Below, in pieces: positions 15,835-23,929 of a stretch of 64,000 nucleotides of DNA. Numbering within the stretch: the first letter of the stretch is position 1; each line of letters starts with the position of its first letter. Both the position numbers and the translations under genes were made by a program. The stretch spans positions 1,435-65,434 of the forward strand of contig NZ_LMDI01000005.1 of the NCBI RefSeq assembly GCF_001425785.1, given 5' to 3'. The notes under the pieces are model-generated. The model was not told the origin of the DNA, made no database searches, and saw only the letters and a list, made by a program, of their open reading frames with translations. Source of the DNA: Rhizobacter sp. Root1221 (GTDB taxonomy: Bacteria; Pseudomonadota; Gammaproteobacteria; Burkholderiales; Burkholderiaceae_C).

Positions 15835-17136
15835 ATGCCATCGTTGATCCGCCCCATCCTGTTCGCCGCCGCACTCGCGGGCCTGGCCCCGCTGCCGTCA
15901 CTCGCCCAGGAGCAGTTCGTGCCGCTGCTGGTGTACCGCACCGGGCAGTTCGCGCCGCTGGGCATCCCGTGGGGTGACGGCAAGCAGGACTACCTGAAAC
16001 TTGTGAACGCCCGTGACGGCGGTGTCAACGGCGTCAAACTCGCGTTCGAGGAATGCGAGACGGCGTACGACGCGGCCAAGGGCGTCGAGTGCTACGAGCG
16101 GCTCAAGATGAAGGGCAGCGGCGCATCGGCCTTCGACACGCAGTCCACCGGCATCACGTTCGCGGTCACCGAAAAGGCCACGGCCGACAAGATCCCGGTG
16201 ATCACCCCGGGCTACGGGCTGTCGCAATCGGCCGACGGCTCGGTCTTCGAGTGGAACTTCCCGCTGCTGGGCACCTACTGGACCGCCGCCGACGTGATGC
16301 TGCAGGACATCGCGAAGAAGGAGGGCGGCTCGCTCAAGGGCAAGAAGATCGCGCTCGTGTACCACGACTCGCCGTACGGCAAGGAACCCCTCCCGCTGCT
16401 GCAAAAGCGTGCCGAGGCCGAGGGCTTCCAGCTGATCCCGTTGCCGGTGACGCCGCCGGGGGTGGAGCAGAAGTCCACCTGGCTCCAGATCCGCCAGCAA
16501 CGGCCCGACTACGTGCTGTTCTGGTCGGCCGGCGTGATGACACCCGCAGGCATCCGCGAGGCCCAGGCCACGGGCTTCCCGCGCGAGAAGATCTACGCCA
16601 TCTGGTGGGCCGGCTCCGACCACGACGTGAAGGACCTGGGCTCGAGCGCCAAGGGCTACAACGCGATCACGCTGCACAACAGCGCGGCCACGGACAAGGT
16701 GCACGCCGACTTGAAGAAGCTGGTGTACGACAAGGGGCAGGGGTCGGGCGCGCCCACCGACATCGGCACGCTCGCGCACACCCGCGGCATGATGATCTCG
16801 ATGCTCATCGTCGAGGGCATCCGCACCGCGCAGGACAAGTTCGGCAAGGGCAAGGTGATGACCCCCGAGCAGGTGCGCTGGGGCCTGGAGAACCTCAACC
16901 TCACGGCCGACCGGCTGAAGGTGCTGGGCTTCGGCGAGATCATGCGCCCGGTGCAGACCAGCTGCAGCAACCACATGGGCAACGGCTGGGCGCGCGTGGC
17001 CCAGTGGGACGGGGCCAAGTGGCAGGTCAAGTCCGACTGGTACCAGCCGGCGAAGCAGCCCATCGACGACCTGGTCAAGGAATTCGCGGCCAAGTACGCG
17101 AAGGACAAGAACATCAAGCCGCGCAGCTGCAGCTGA
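15835..17136 (+). CDS. Periplasmic substrate-binding protein of the Liv-type importer
   Basis: ATG 15835 follows GAGGAG and gives a clean signal peptide (MPSLIRPILFAAALAGL..., cleavage after SLAQ near residue 23). The 433-residue mature protein has the two-lobed type I periplasmic-binding fold of LivK-like proteins: an N-terminal block PLLVYRTGQFAPLGIPWGDG, a central IALVYHDSPYGKEPLPLL and VLFWSAGVMTPAGIREA. It is longer than amino-acid-binding LivK, as is usual for relatives that bind aromatic or long-chain acids. Sandwiched between permease and second ATPase genes, it sets the substrate choice of the system. Confidence 0.9.
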   Translation: MPSLIRPILFAAALAGLAPLPSLAQEQFVPLLVYRTGQFAPLGIPWGDGKQDYLKLVNARDGGVNGVKLAFEECETAYDAAKGVECYERLKMKGSGASAFDTQSTGITFAVTEKATADKIPVITPGYGLSQSADGSVFEWNFPLLGTYWTAADVMLQDIAKKEGGSLKGKKIALVYHDSPYGKEPLPLLQKRAEAEGFQLIPLPVTPPGVEQKSTWLQIRQQRPDYVLFWSAGVMTPAGIREAQATGFPREKIYAIWWAGSDHDVKDLGSSAKGYNAITLHNSAATDKVHADLKKLVYDKGQGSGAPTDIGTLAHTRGMMISMLIVEGIRTAQDKFGKGKVMTPEQVRWGLENLNLTADRLKVLGFGEIMRPVQTSCSNHMGNGWARVAQWDGAKWQVKSDWYQPAKQPIDDLVKEFAAKYAKDKNIKPRSCS

Positions 17137-17142
17137 ACCACG

Positions 17143-17976
17143 ATGGAAACCGTCTCCACATCACCGGCCCCGCCGCTGCTGGACGTCAACGGCATCGAGG
17201 TCATCTACCAGCACGTGATCCTCGTGTTGAAGGGGGTGTCGCTGTCGGTGCCCGAGGGCAAGGTGGTTGCCTTGCTCGGGGGCAATGGCGCGGGCAAGAC
17301 CACCACGCTGCGGGCCATCTCCAACCTGCTGGCGGGCCAGCGGGGGGAAGTCACGAAGGGGCGCATCGAGCTGCGCGGCGAGCGGGTGGAGCAACTCACC
17401 CCTGGCGACCTGGTGCAGCGCGGCGTGGTGCAGGTCATGGAAGGCCGGCACTGCTTCGCGCACCTGACCATCGAGGAGAACCTGCTGGCTGGCGCGTACG
17501 CGCGCCGCGACGGCCGGGCCGCGGTGGCCGAGACGCTCGAGAAGGTGTACGCCTATTTCCCGCGGCTCAAGACCCGGCGCACGTCGCAGGCGGCCTACAC
17601 GTCGGGCGGTGAGCAGCAGATGTGCGCCATCGGCCGCGCGCTCATGGCCAGCCCGCGCATGGTGCTGCTCGACGAGCCGTCGATGGGGCTTGCGCCGCAG
17701 ATCGTCGAGGAGGTGTTCGGCATCGTGCAGGACCTGAACCGGCGCGAGGGCGTGACGTTCCTGCTGGCCGAGCAGAACACGCAGATCGCGCTGCGTTTTG
17801 CCGACCATGGCTACATCCTGGAGAGCGGCCGCGTGGTGCTCGACGGCGCCGCCAGTGCGCTGCGCGAGAACGAGGACGTCAAGGAGTTCTACCTCGGGAT
17901 GGGTGGGGGCGCTGGCGAACGCAGCAGCTTCCGCGACGTGAAGAGCTACCGGCGGCGCAAGCGCTGGCTGACGTGA
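17143..17976 (+). CDS. livF: Liv-type ABC transporter ATP-binding protein (LivF-like)
   Basis: The 277-residue ATPase has Walker A GGNGAGKTT, Q-loop VQVMEGRHCF (LivF hallmark), signature TSGGEQQMCAIGRAL, Walker B MVLLDEPSMGLAP and a switch segment AEQNTQIAL with Gln-Asn in place of the usual His, as in other LivF proteins. Its Arg/Lys-rich tail (SYRRRKRWLT) extends beyond the usual end. It begins six bases after the binding-protein stop. With LivG it forms the ATPase pair. Confidence 0.9.
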   Translation: METVSTSPAPPLLDVNGIEVIYQHVILVLKGVSLSVPEGKVVALLGGNGAGKTTTLRAISNLLAGQRGEVTKGRIELRGERVEQLTPGDLVQRGVVQVMEGRHCFAHLTIEENLLAGAYARRDGRAAVAETLEKVYAYFPRLKTRRTSQAAYTSGGEQQMCAIGRALMASPRMVLLDEPSMGLAPQIVEEVFGIVQDLNRREGVTFLLAEQNTQIALRFADHGYILESGRVVLDGAASALRENEDVKEFYLGMGGGAGERSSFRDVKSYRRRKRWLT

Positions 17977-17985
17977 AGGCGCGTG

Positions 17986-19251
17986 ATGACCGACCAACCT
18001 TACGACTCCCTCGAAACCCGTGACCCGGCCGGCCGCGAGGCCGCGTTGTTCGCCGCGTTGCCCGGCGCCGTGGCGTGGGCCCGGCAGGCCTCGCCCGCCT
18101 TTGCCGAGATCCTGCAGGGGCTCGACCCCGCTGCCGTGGACACCCGCGCCGCGCTCGCGCAGTTGCCGGTGACCCGCAAGAGCGACCTGTTGGCGCGGCA
18201 ACGTGCCCAGGTGGCGGCCGACCCGTTCGGCGGGTTTTCCGCCGTCGGATGGGCGAACGTGCCGCGCGTGCGCCGGGCCCGGCGGGTGTTCCAGTCCCCC
18301 GGTCCCATCTACGAACCGGAGGGCGATACGCCGGACGGCTGGCGCTCGGCGCGGGCGCTGTACGCGGCGGGCTTTCGTGCCGGCGACCTCGTGCACAACG
18401 CCTTCAGCTACCACCTGACGCCCGCCGGCAGCCTCATGGAAAGCGGCGCGTTTGCGATCGGGTGTGCGGTGTTTCCAGGGGGCGTGGGCCAGACCGAGCT
18501 GCAACTGCAGGCGATGGCCGAGCTGAAGGCCGACGCGTACGTGGGCACGCCGAGTTTCCTGCGCATCCTGGTGGAAAAGGCGGCCGCGCAGGGGCTGGCG
18601 CTGCCGTTCATGAAGAAGGCGCTGGTGTCGGGCGAGGCCTTCCCCGCGGCCCTGCGCGACTGGCTGCGCGACCGGGGCATCACGGCGTACCAGTGTTATG
18701 CCACGGCCGACCTGGGCCTCATCGCCTATGAGACCGTGGCACGCGAGGGGCTGGTGCTCGACGAGGGGGTGATCGTCGAGATCGTCCGCCCCGGCACGGG
18801 CGACCCCGTGCCCGACGGCGAGGTGGGCGAGGTGGTGGTCACCACGCTGAACGAAGACCACCCGCTGGTGCGGTTCGGCACCGGCGACCTGTCGGCGGTG
18901 TTGCCCGGGCACTGCCCCACGGGCCGCACCAATGCGCGGCTTCGCGGGTGGCTGGGCCGGGCCGACCAGACCGCGAAAGTGCGTGGCATGTTCGTGCACC
19001 CGGGCCAGGTGGCCGAGGTGGTTCGCCGGTACCCCGCCGTGCGCCGGGCGCGCCTCGTGATCGATGGCGAGATGGCCCGCGACAGCATGACGCTGCAGGT
19101 GGAGGTGGACGGCACCCCGGAGACCCTGGCCGACCGCCTCGGTGACAGCCTGCGGGACGTGACACGGCTGCGCGGCGAGGTGGAACTGTGCGGCGTGGGG
19201 ACGCTGCCGAACGACGGCCAGGTGATCGTGGACCGCCGCGCGGTCGGTTGA
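17986..19251 (+). CDS. PaaK-like phenylacetate-CoA ligase family protein
   Basis: ATG 17986 (GTG 17983 also open) begins a 421-residue protein of the short AMP-dependent ligase branch. It resembles PaaK in FSYHLTPAGSLMESGAFAIG, the ATP-site region VSGEAFPAALRDWL and QCYATADLGLIAYE, and has the C-terminal DQTAKVRGMFVHPGQVAEV segment. The phosphate-loop region is altered (QSPGPIYEPEGD in place of SSGTTGxP), as in several PaaK paralogs, so activity on phenylacetate should not be assumed. It ends the operon begun by the acyl-CoA ligase. Two different ligases and one importer suggest uptake and CoA activation of an aromatic or alicyclic acid. Confidence 0.78.
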   Translation: MTDQPYDSLETRDPAGREAALFAALPGAVAWARQASPAFAEILQGLDPAAVDTRAALAQLPVTRKSDLLARQRAQVAADPFGGFSAVGWANVPRVRRARRVFQSPGPIYEPEGDTPDGWRSARALYAAGFRAGDLVHNAFSYHLTPAGSLMESGAFAIGCAVFPGGVGQTELQLQAMAELKADAYVGTPSFLRILVEKAAAQGLALPFMKKALVSGEAFPAALRDWLRDRGITAYQCYATADLGLIAYETVAREGLVLDEGVIVEIVRPGTGDPVPDGEVGEVVVTTLNEDHPLVRFGTGDLSAVLPGHCPTGRTNARLRGWLGRADQTAKVRGMFVHPGQVAEVVRRYPAVRRARLVIDGEMARDSMTLQVEVDGTPETLADRLGDSLRDVTRLRGEVELCGVGTLPNDGQVIVDRRAVG

Positions 19252-19269
19252 TCGATCGGGTTGGCCGCC

Positions 19270-19298
19270 TTGCATGTATTTCGCGTACGAAGTATATA
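19270..19298 (+). promoter_or_regulatory. Predicted sigma-70 promoter of the hydrolase-MarR operon
   Basis: TTGCAT (19270-19275) and TATATA (19293-19298) are 17 bp apart, a good match to sigma-70 -35 and -10 boxes. The whole promoter is covered by the 48-bp palindrome, so a bound repressor would block RNA polymerase. Confidence 0.65.
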
Positions 19299-19319
19299 CT
19301 TCGTGAGCGAAATACATGC
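19272..19319. promoter_or_regulatory. 48-bp palindrome: paired MarR operators
   Basis: The sequence is symmetric about 19295/19296 with only two mismatched positions on each side. It can be read as two abutting 20-bp sites, each of the form RTAYTTCG-N4-CGAARTAY (19276-19295 and 19296-19315). It lies over the promoter of the hydrolase-MarR operon and ends 13 bp before the hydrolase start. The adjacent MarR protein is the natural candidate to bind it. Confidence 0.75.
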
Positions 19320-19331
19320 TGGGAGCCCGAC

Positions 19332-20249
19332 ATGCCTTCTTCCCCTGCCCGATCGCTGGTGCAATTCACGTGTGACGACGGCCACGTGCTGCACGGCACC
19401 CTGTGGACACCAGCCGAGGCGCCCGCCGCCGTGGTGCTGATCCACCCGGCCACGGCCGTGCCCGAGAGCTTGTACGCACCGTTTGCCGAGTACCTCGCCA
19501 GCCGGGGCCTGGCGGCCGTGACGTACGACTACCGTGGCATCGGCCGGTCGGCCCCCGCCACGCTCCGCGGGTTCAGCGCGCGGATGCGCGACTGGGCAGA
19601 CCTGGACGTCGAGACCGTCACCACCTGGGCCCGTGAGCGGTTTGCCGGCGTGCCGCTGCTGGCCGTGGGCCACAGCTTCGGCGGCCATGCGATCGGCCTG
19701 GGGGAGGGCAGCCGGCACCTGAAGGCCGCCGTGTTCATCGCGTCGCACGCCGGGTACCTGGGGGTCATCCGGGGGCGCCTGGAACGCTGGCGGGCCACGT
19801 TCCTGCTTCGCGCGCTCGGGCCGTTGTTGTGCCACACGCTGGGGTACATGCCGGGCCGCGCCCTCGGGCTCGGCGAGAACCTTCCCGCCGGTGTGTTCCT
19901 GGAGTGGGGCCAGTGGGCATCCCTGCCGCGGTACTTCTTCGATGACGCGAGTCTGCTGGCGGAAGCCCGGTTCGCCCGGCGGCGGCTGCCGGTGCTGGCG
20001 GTGGGCTTCGACGACGACCCGTGGGCCACGCCGCCCGGCATCGACCTGCTGGTGGGGAAGCTGGTGAACTGCGACGTGCAGCGGCGCCAGATCAACCCCG
20101 CCGCGGCCGGTGCGCCGGTGGGTCACATGGGGTTCTTCCGCCGGCGCCACCGCGAAGCCCTGTGGCCGGGGATCGCGGACTGGCTGCTGGCCACCGGTGG
20201 CGTCCCGCAGCCCGAGGTCCGGTCCCGGCCGGAGGCACGACCCGCATGA
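19332..20249 (+). CDS. Alpha/beta hydrolase under MarR control
   Basis: ATG 19332 lies seven bases after GGGAG and just past the operator; an upstream in-frame ATG at 19188 lies inside the previous gene and is rejected. The 305-residue protein has the hydrolase fold: oxyanion turn region VLIHPATAVPES, YDYRGIGRS and the nucleophile elbow GHSFGGH (Ser near 116). A likely acid is in the FDDDPWATPP segment and the His is in GHMGFFRRRH. It resembles the predicted S33-type hydrolases that are usually co-regulated with a MarR gene. It probably cleaves an ester or amide of a small toxic or plant compound. It overlaps the MarR gene by four bases (ATGA). Confidence 0.82.
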   Translation: MPSSPARSLVQFTCDDGHVLHGTLWTPAEAPAAVVLIHPATAVPESLYAPFAEYLASRGLAAVTYDYRGIGRSAPATLRGFSARMRDWADLDVETVTTWARERFAGVPLLAVGHSFGGHAIGLGEGSRHLKAAVFIASHAGYLGVIRGRLERWRATFLLRALGPLLCHTLGYMPGRALGLGENLPAGVFLEWGQWASLPRYFFDDASLLAEARFARRRLPVLAVGFDDDPWATPPGIDLLVGKLVNCDVQRRQINPAAAGAPVGHMGFFRRRHREALWPGIADWLLATGGVPQPEVRSRPEARPA

Positions 20250-20695
20250 CAGGTCCAGAGAAGAGGCTGATTTTCCTGCTCAACCTGGGGCAGCGCGCGG
20301 TCGAGCGCTGGATCGAGGGCCAGGCGGACGACACCCTGGCGCTGTCGGCCCCGCAGGCGGGCACGCTGTTTTTCCTGTCGCGCAACGATGGGGCGCTGAT
20401 CGGCGAGGTGGCCCAGGCGCTGCACATCGGCGCGTCGGCGATGTCGGGGCTGGCCAACCGGCTGGCGATCGCGGGCTTGGTGGAGCGCCGCCGGGACGAG
20501 GTGGACGGCAGGGCCATCCGCCTGCACCTGACCAGCGACGGCCGCGAGGCCGGCCAGCGCGCGAAGACCGTGCTGGCCACGTTGAACAATCGCCTGAGCG
20601 ACGGCTTCACGCCCGCCGAGATGGATGTGGTGGGCCGCTGGCTCGGCGCGTTGCAGGACAAGTTCCGCGCGCCCGGAGAACCGCTCGAACGCTGA
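20246..20695 (+). CDS. MarR family regulator, autoregulated with the hydrolase (inferred)
   Basis: The 149-residue product starts in the ATGA overlap with the hydrolase gene, so the two proteins are made together. It has the MarR layout: dimerisation helix (KRLIFLLNLGQRAVERWIEG), winged helix with recognition helix GASAMSGLANRLAIAGLVER, wing DEVDGRAIRLHLTSDGRE and C-terminal helix. The only strong operator in the transcript region is the 48-bp palindrome at 19272-19319, which it probably binds as two dimers. The ligand is unknown, and may be the hydrolase substrate. Confidence 0.85.
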   Translation: MTGPEKRLIFLLNLGQRAVERWIEGQADDTLALSAPQAGTLFFLSRNDGALIGEVAQALHIGASAMSGLANRLAIAGLVERRRDEVDGRAIRLHLTSDGREAGQRAKTVLATLNNRLSDGFTPAEMDVVGRWLGALQDKFRAPGEPLER

Positions 20696-20728
20696 CGACC
20701 CGCCGAGAGTGCAGGCCGCCCCGCGGCG

Positions 20729-22018
20729 TCAGCCGCGCGCCGCCCGTTCGGGCGTGTCGAATTCCTCCGACTGCGTCACCACGTTCCGGATCTCCGCCAT
20801 CAGCGCCAGCGCGCCCGGTGACGGCAGTGCGCCGAGCCGCTGGGACAGTCCGATCTGCCGCCGGGTGGGTTCGAGCGGGAAGTCGAGCACCACCAGGCTG
20901 CCGTCGCGGATCTCGTAGCGCAGCTGGTGGGCGGAGATGGCGGTCAGCATGTCGCTCTCGCGCAGCAGGCCGCGCAGCACGGCCAGGTCGCCCGTCTCCA
21001 CCGCGGGAATGGGCGGCGGCTGGCGGGCGTCCGAGAAGAACGTCTCGAACAGCTCCCGCGACGGTGACCCATGGCGCGACAGCACCCAGCGGGCGCGGCG
21101 CAGCGTGTCGAAGTCGAGCGGGCGCGCGCGGGCCAGCGGGTGCCCGGCGCGCGCGATGATCGAGAGCCGGTCCTCGAACAGCGACTGCTGTTCCAGTTCC
21201 TTCGTGCCCTCGGGCCCGCGCAACGCCCCGAGGATGAAATCCACGTCGCCGCTGCGCAGCGACGCGGCCAGGGCTTCGTAGGGGCTCTCCACCGTGCCCA
21301 CGTGCAACTGCGGGTGGCGCGCCAGCAGCGAGGCGATGGCCATGGGCAGGATGTGCGTGCGGCCGAGCGGCAGGGCGCCCACGTGGATGCTGCCCTGCAG
21401 CGTGCCCTCGCTCGCGGCCAGGTCGGGGGCGATGTGCCGCAGCTCCGCCAGCACCCGCTTGAAATGGAACGCGAGGATCTCGCCGGCCGGCGTAGGCACG
21501 AGGCCCCGGGCCGTGCGTTCGAAGAGGGTGATGGCCAGGCGGGTTTCCAGGTCCTTCACGGCTGCGCTGATGGCCGGCTGCGTGATGTCGAACTCGCGGG
21601 CCACCGACGCCATGCTGCGCTGCTCCGCCAGGCTCGCGATCACGGCCAGGCGGCGCCCGTTCATGATGGATGCAAACAGGGTGTGCACGTCTGCCGACGA
21701 CCGCACGCCACTCCGGGCCATGAGCTGTTGGCGCGCTTCGTCGAACGCCTGCTCGATGCGCCGCGCGCGGGTGAGCACGATGTCGCCATGACGGTTCGGC
21801 ACCATGCCGCGGGCGCGGCGCTCGAACAACGGGACCCCCAGCACGGCCTCCAGTTCGGTGATGGACCGGGCCACGGCCGACGGCACCCGGAACAGGCCTT
21901 CGGCCGCCTGCGCGATGCTGCCCGCCTGGGCCACGGCACACAGCACGTGGAGGTGGCGAAGGTTCGTGCCAAGTGCCCCCGATGGCGGGTGATCGATCAA
22001 TTTCTCTTGCTTCGCCAT
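20729..22018 (-). CDS. LysR-type regulator with two N-terminal HTH domains (gallate cluster)
   Basis: At 429 residues this is about 120 longer than a standard LysR protein because it has two winged helices in tandem. The first is about residues 20-90 (LRHLHVLCAVAQAGSIAQAA ... LFERRARGM). The second is about 119-190 (RLAVIASLAEQRSMASVARE ... LFERTARGL). The effector-binding domain follows (about 210-410). Both HTHs keep the PAIS- or PSAVARSI-type recognition helix. The gene is divergent from ligJ with a 150-bp gap, so it likely activates the gallate genes in response to gallate or a ring-cleavage product. A second DNA-binding head in one chain may change stoichiometry on the promoter. Confidence 0.85.
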   Translation of the reverse strand: MAKQEKLIDHPPSGALGTNLRHLHVLCAVAQAGSIAQAAEGLFRVPSAVARSITELEAVLGVPLFERRARGMVPNRHGDIVLTRARRIEQAFDEARQQLMARSGVRSSADVHTLFASIMNGRRLAVIASLAEQRSMASVAREFDITQPAISAAVKDLETRLAITLFERTARGLVPTPAGEILAFHFKRVLAELRHIAPDLAASEGTLQGSIHVGALPLGRTHILPMAIASLLARHPQLHVGTVESPYEALAASLRSGDVDFILGALRGPEGTKELEQQSLFEDRLSIIARAGHPLARARPLDFDTLRRARWVLSRHGSPSRELFETFFSDARQPPPIPAVETGDLAVLRGLLRESDMLTAISAHQLRYEIRDGSLVVLDFPLEPTRRQIGLSQRLGALPSPGALALMAEIRNVVTQSEEFDTPERAARG

Positions 22019-22168
22019 GGCCGCATGGTCCGGCGTGCCCCGGCCGGAGGGGCTTGGGGAATACCCTCGGATATCAGAAAGTTAGAACGCTCGGCAAACC
22101 GTATTCGCCGCAAGGAGGGCCTGCCGGAACGACACTTTCTCCACGACGAAACCTGCGGGCCCCACACC

Positions 22169-23218
22169 ATGATCATCGACTGCCACGGCCACTACACCAC
22201 CGCCCCGAAGGCGCTGGAGCGCTGGAGAGCGCTTCAGATCGAGGGGCTGTCCGATCCCGCCCGAACCCCCGCTGCCGCATCGCTGAAGATCAGTGACGAT
22301 GAGTTGCGCGAGTCCATCGAGTTGAACCAGCTCGCGAAGATGAACGAGCGCGGCATCGACCTCACCGTCTTCTCGCCGCGGGCGAGCTTCATGGCCCACC
22401 ACATCGGCGGCTTCGAGACCAGCGCGGCCTGGTCGGCGATCTGCAACGAGCTGATCGCCCGCGTCGTGGGCCTGTTCCCTGACCGCTTCATCGGCGCGGC
22501 CATGCTGCCGCAGTCACCGGGTGTGGACCCGGCGACCTGCCTGCCCGAGCTCGACCGCTGCATCAACGAACACGGGTTCGTCGCCGTCAACCTGAGCCCG
22601 GACCCCTCGGGCGGCCACTGGACGTCGCCGCCGCTGTCGGACCGCCACTGGTACCCGGTGTACGAGCGTCTGGTGGCGCACGACATCCCGGCCATGATCC
22701 ACGTGAGCACGAGTTGCAACGCGTGTTTCCACACCACCGGTTCGCACTACCTGAACGCCGATACCACGGCGTTCATGCAGTGCCTCACGTCCGACCTGTT
22801 CACGGATTTCCCGACGCTGCGTTTCGTGATTCCCCATGGTGGTGGCGCCGTGCCGTACCACTGGGGGCGTTTCCGCGGCCTGGCGCAGGAGATGAAAAAA
22901 CCGCTGCTGACGGAACACCTGCTGAAGAACATCTTCTTCGACACCTGCGTGTACCACCAGCCGGGCATCAACCTGCTCACTGGCGTGATGCCGGTGGACA
23001 ACGTGCTGTTCGCGTCCGAGATGATCGGTGCGGTGCGTGGCATCGACCCCGAGACCGGCTTCGCGTTCGACGACACGCGCCGCTACATCGACGCTGCCCC
23101 CGGCCTCACGGCGGCCGACCGGTCGCAGATCTTCGAAGGCAACGCCCGGCGGGTCTACCCCCGCCTCGACGCCGCGCTGCGCGCGCGCGCTTCCGCAACC
23201 TCCACCGCAGGACGCTGA
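22169..23218 (+). CDS. ligJ: 4-oxalomesaconate hydratase
   Basis: ATG 22169 gives a 349-residue amidohydrolase-superfamily protein that matches LigJ of Sphingobium block for block: MIIDCHGHYTTAPKALE, DLTVFSPRASFMAHHIG, SPDPSGGHWTSPPL, MIHVSTSCNACFHTTGSHY and VIPHGGGAVPYHWGRFRGLA. Metal ligands are expected in the N-terminal HGH, in MIHVST and in PHGGG. It adds water to the 4-oxalomesaconate family of intermediates to give 4-carboxy-4-hydroxy-2-oxoadipate (CHA), the third step in gallate and protocatechuate 4,5-cleavage. It is first in the operon, followed two bases later by the aldolase. Confidence 0.93.
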   Translation: MIIDCHGHYTTAPKALERWRALQIEGLSDPARTPAAASLKISDDELRESIELNQLAKMNERGIDLTVFSPRASFMAHHIGGFETSAAWSAICNELIARVVGLFPDRFIGAAMLPQSPGVDPATCLPELDRCINEHGFVAVNLSPDPSGGHWTSPPLSDRHWYPVYERLVAHDIPAMIHVSTSCNACFHTTGSHYLNADTTAFMQCLTSDLFTDFPTLRFVIPHGGGAVPYHWGRFRGLAQEMKKPLLTEHLLKNIFFDTCVYHQPGINLLTGVMPVDNVLFASEMIGAVRGIDPETGFAFDDTRRYIDAAPGLTAADRSQIFEGNARRVYPRLDAALRARASATSTAGR

Positions 23219-23220
23219 CC

Positions 23221-23904
23221 ATGAACCCGCTCGGCATCGTCAAGCGCCACATCACGCGCCCGCCCCGCGACGCGGTGGCGCAGCTTTCCCGTTTCGGCGT
23301 CGCCACCCTCCACGAGGCCATGGGCCGCGTGGGCCTGGCCAAGCCGGTGCTGCGGCCCATGTACGACGGTGCCGCGCTGTGCGGCCCGGCCATCACGGTG
23401 CTGCTGCAGCCCGGTGACAACTGGATGTTCCACGTGGCCGCCGAGCTGATCCAGCCCGGTGACGTGGTCATCGCCGCCTGCACCACCGACAACATCGACG
23501 GCTTCTTCGGCGACCTGCTGGCCACGTCGTTCCGGGCCCGTGGCTGCGCAGGGCTCGTGATCGACGGCGGCGTGCGCGATGTGAAGACGCTGCGGCAGAT
23601 GGACTTCCCCGTGTTCGCCCGCGCGGCCCATGCCAAGGGCACCGTGAAGGCCACGGTGGGTTCGGTGAACGTGCCCATCGTCTGCGCCGGCGCGCTGGTG
23701 AACCCGGGCGACGTGGTGGTGGCCGACGACGACGGCGTGGTGATCGTGCCCGCCGCAGATGCGGCCGAGGTGGCTGCCGCGGCCGCCGCGCGCGAAGCCA
23801 ATGAAGAAAGCAAGCGCCTGCGGCTGGCCGCCGGTGAACTCGGGCTCGACATCTACAAGATGCGCGAGCGCCTGGCCGAGGCCGGCCTGCGTTACGTCGA
23901 TTGA
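23221..23904 (+). CDS. ligK: CHA aldolase (4-carboxy-4-hydroxy-2-oxoadipate aldolase)
   Basis: The 227-residue protein is a class II HMG/CHA aldolase of the LigK/GalC/RraA-like family: LSRFGVATLHEAMGRVGLA, GDNWMFHVAAELIQPGDVVI, GCAGLVIDGGVRD (the RD pair helps bind metal-chelated substrate) and PGDVVVADDDGVVIVP. It splits CHA into pyruvate and oxaloacetate, feeding the TCA cycle. The tail contains the SKRLRLAAGELGLDIYKMRE segment seen in LigK. It starts two bases after the ligJ stop and 25 bases before the dioxygenase start. Confidence 0.93.
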   Translation: MNPLGIVKRHITRPPRDAVAQLSRFGVATLHEAMGRVGLAKPVLRPMYDGAALCGPAITVLLQPGDNWMFHVAAELIQPGDVVIAACTTDNIDGFFGDLLATSFRARGCAGLVIDGGVRDVKTLRQMDFPVFARAAHAKGTVKATVGSVNVPIVCAGALVNPGDVVVADDDGVVIVPAADAAEVAAAAAAREANEESKRLRLAAGELGLDIYKMRERLAEAGLRYVD

Positions 23905-23929
23905 GTCCCCGAACCCGAGGAGCCTGGAC

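Noticed and set aside
19285..19306. loxP-like recombination site
   Set aside because: Only part of the arm resembles loxP, there is no recombinase nearby, and a MarR operator explains the symmetry and position better.
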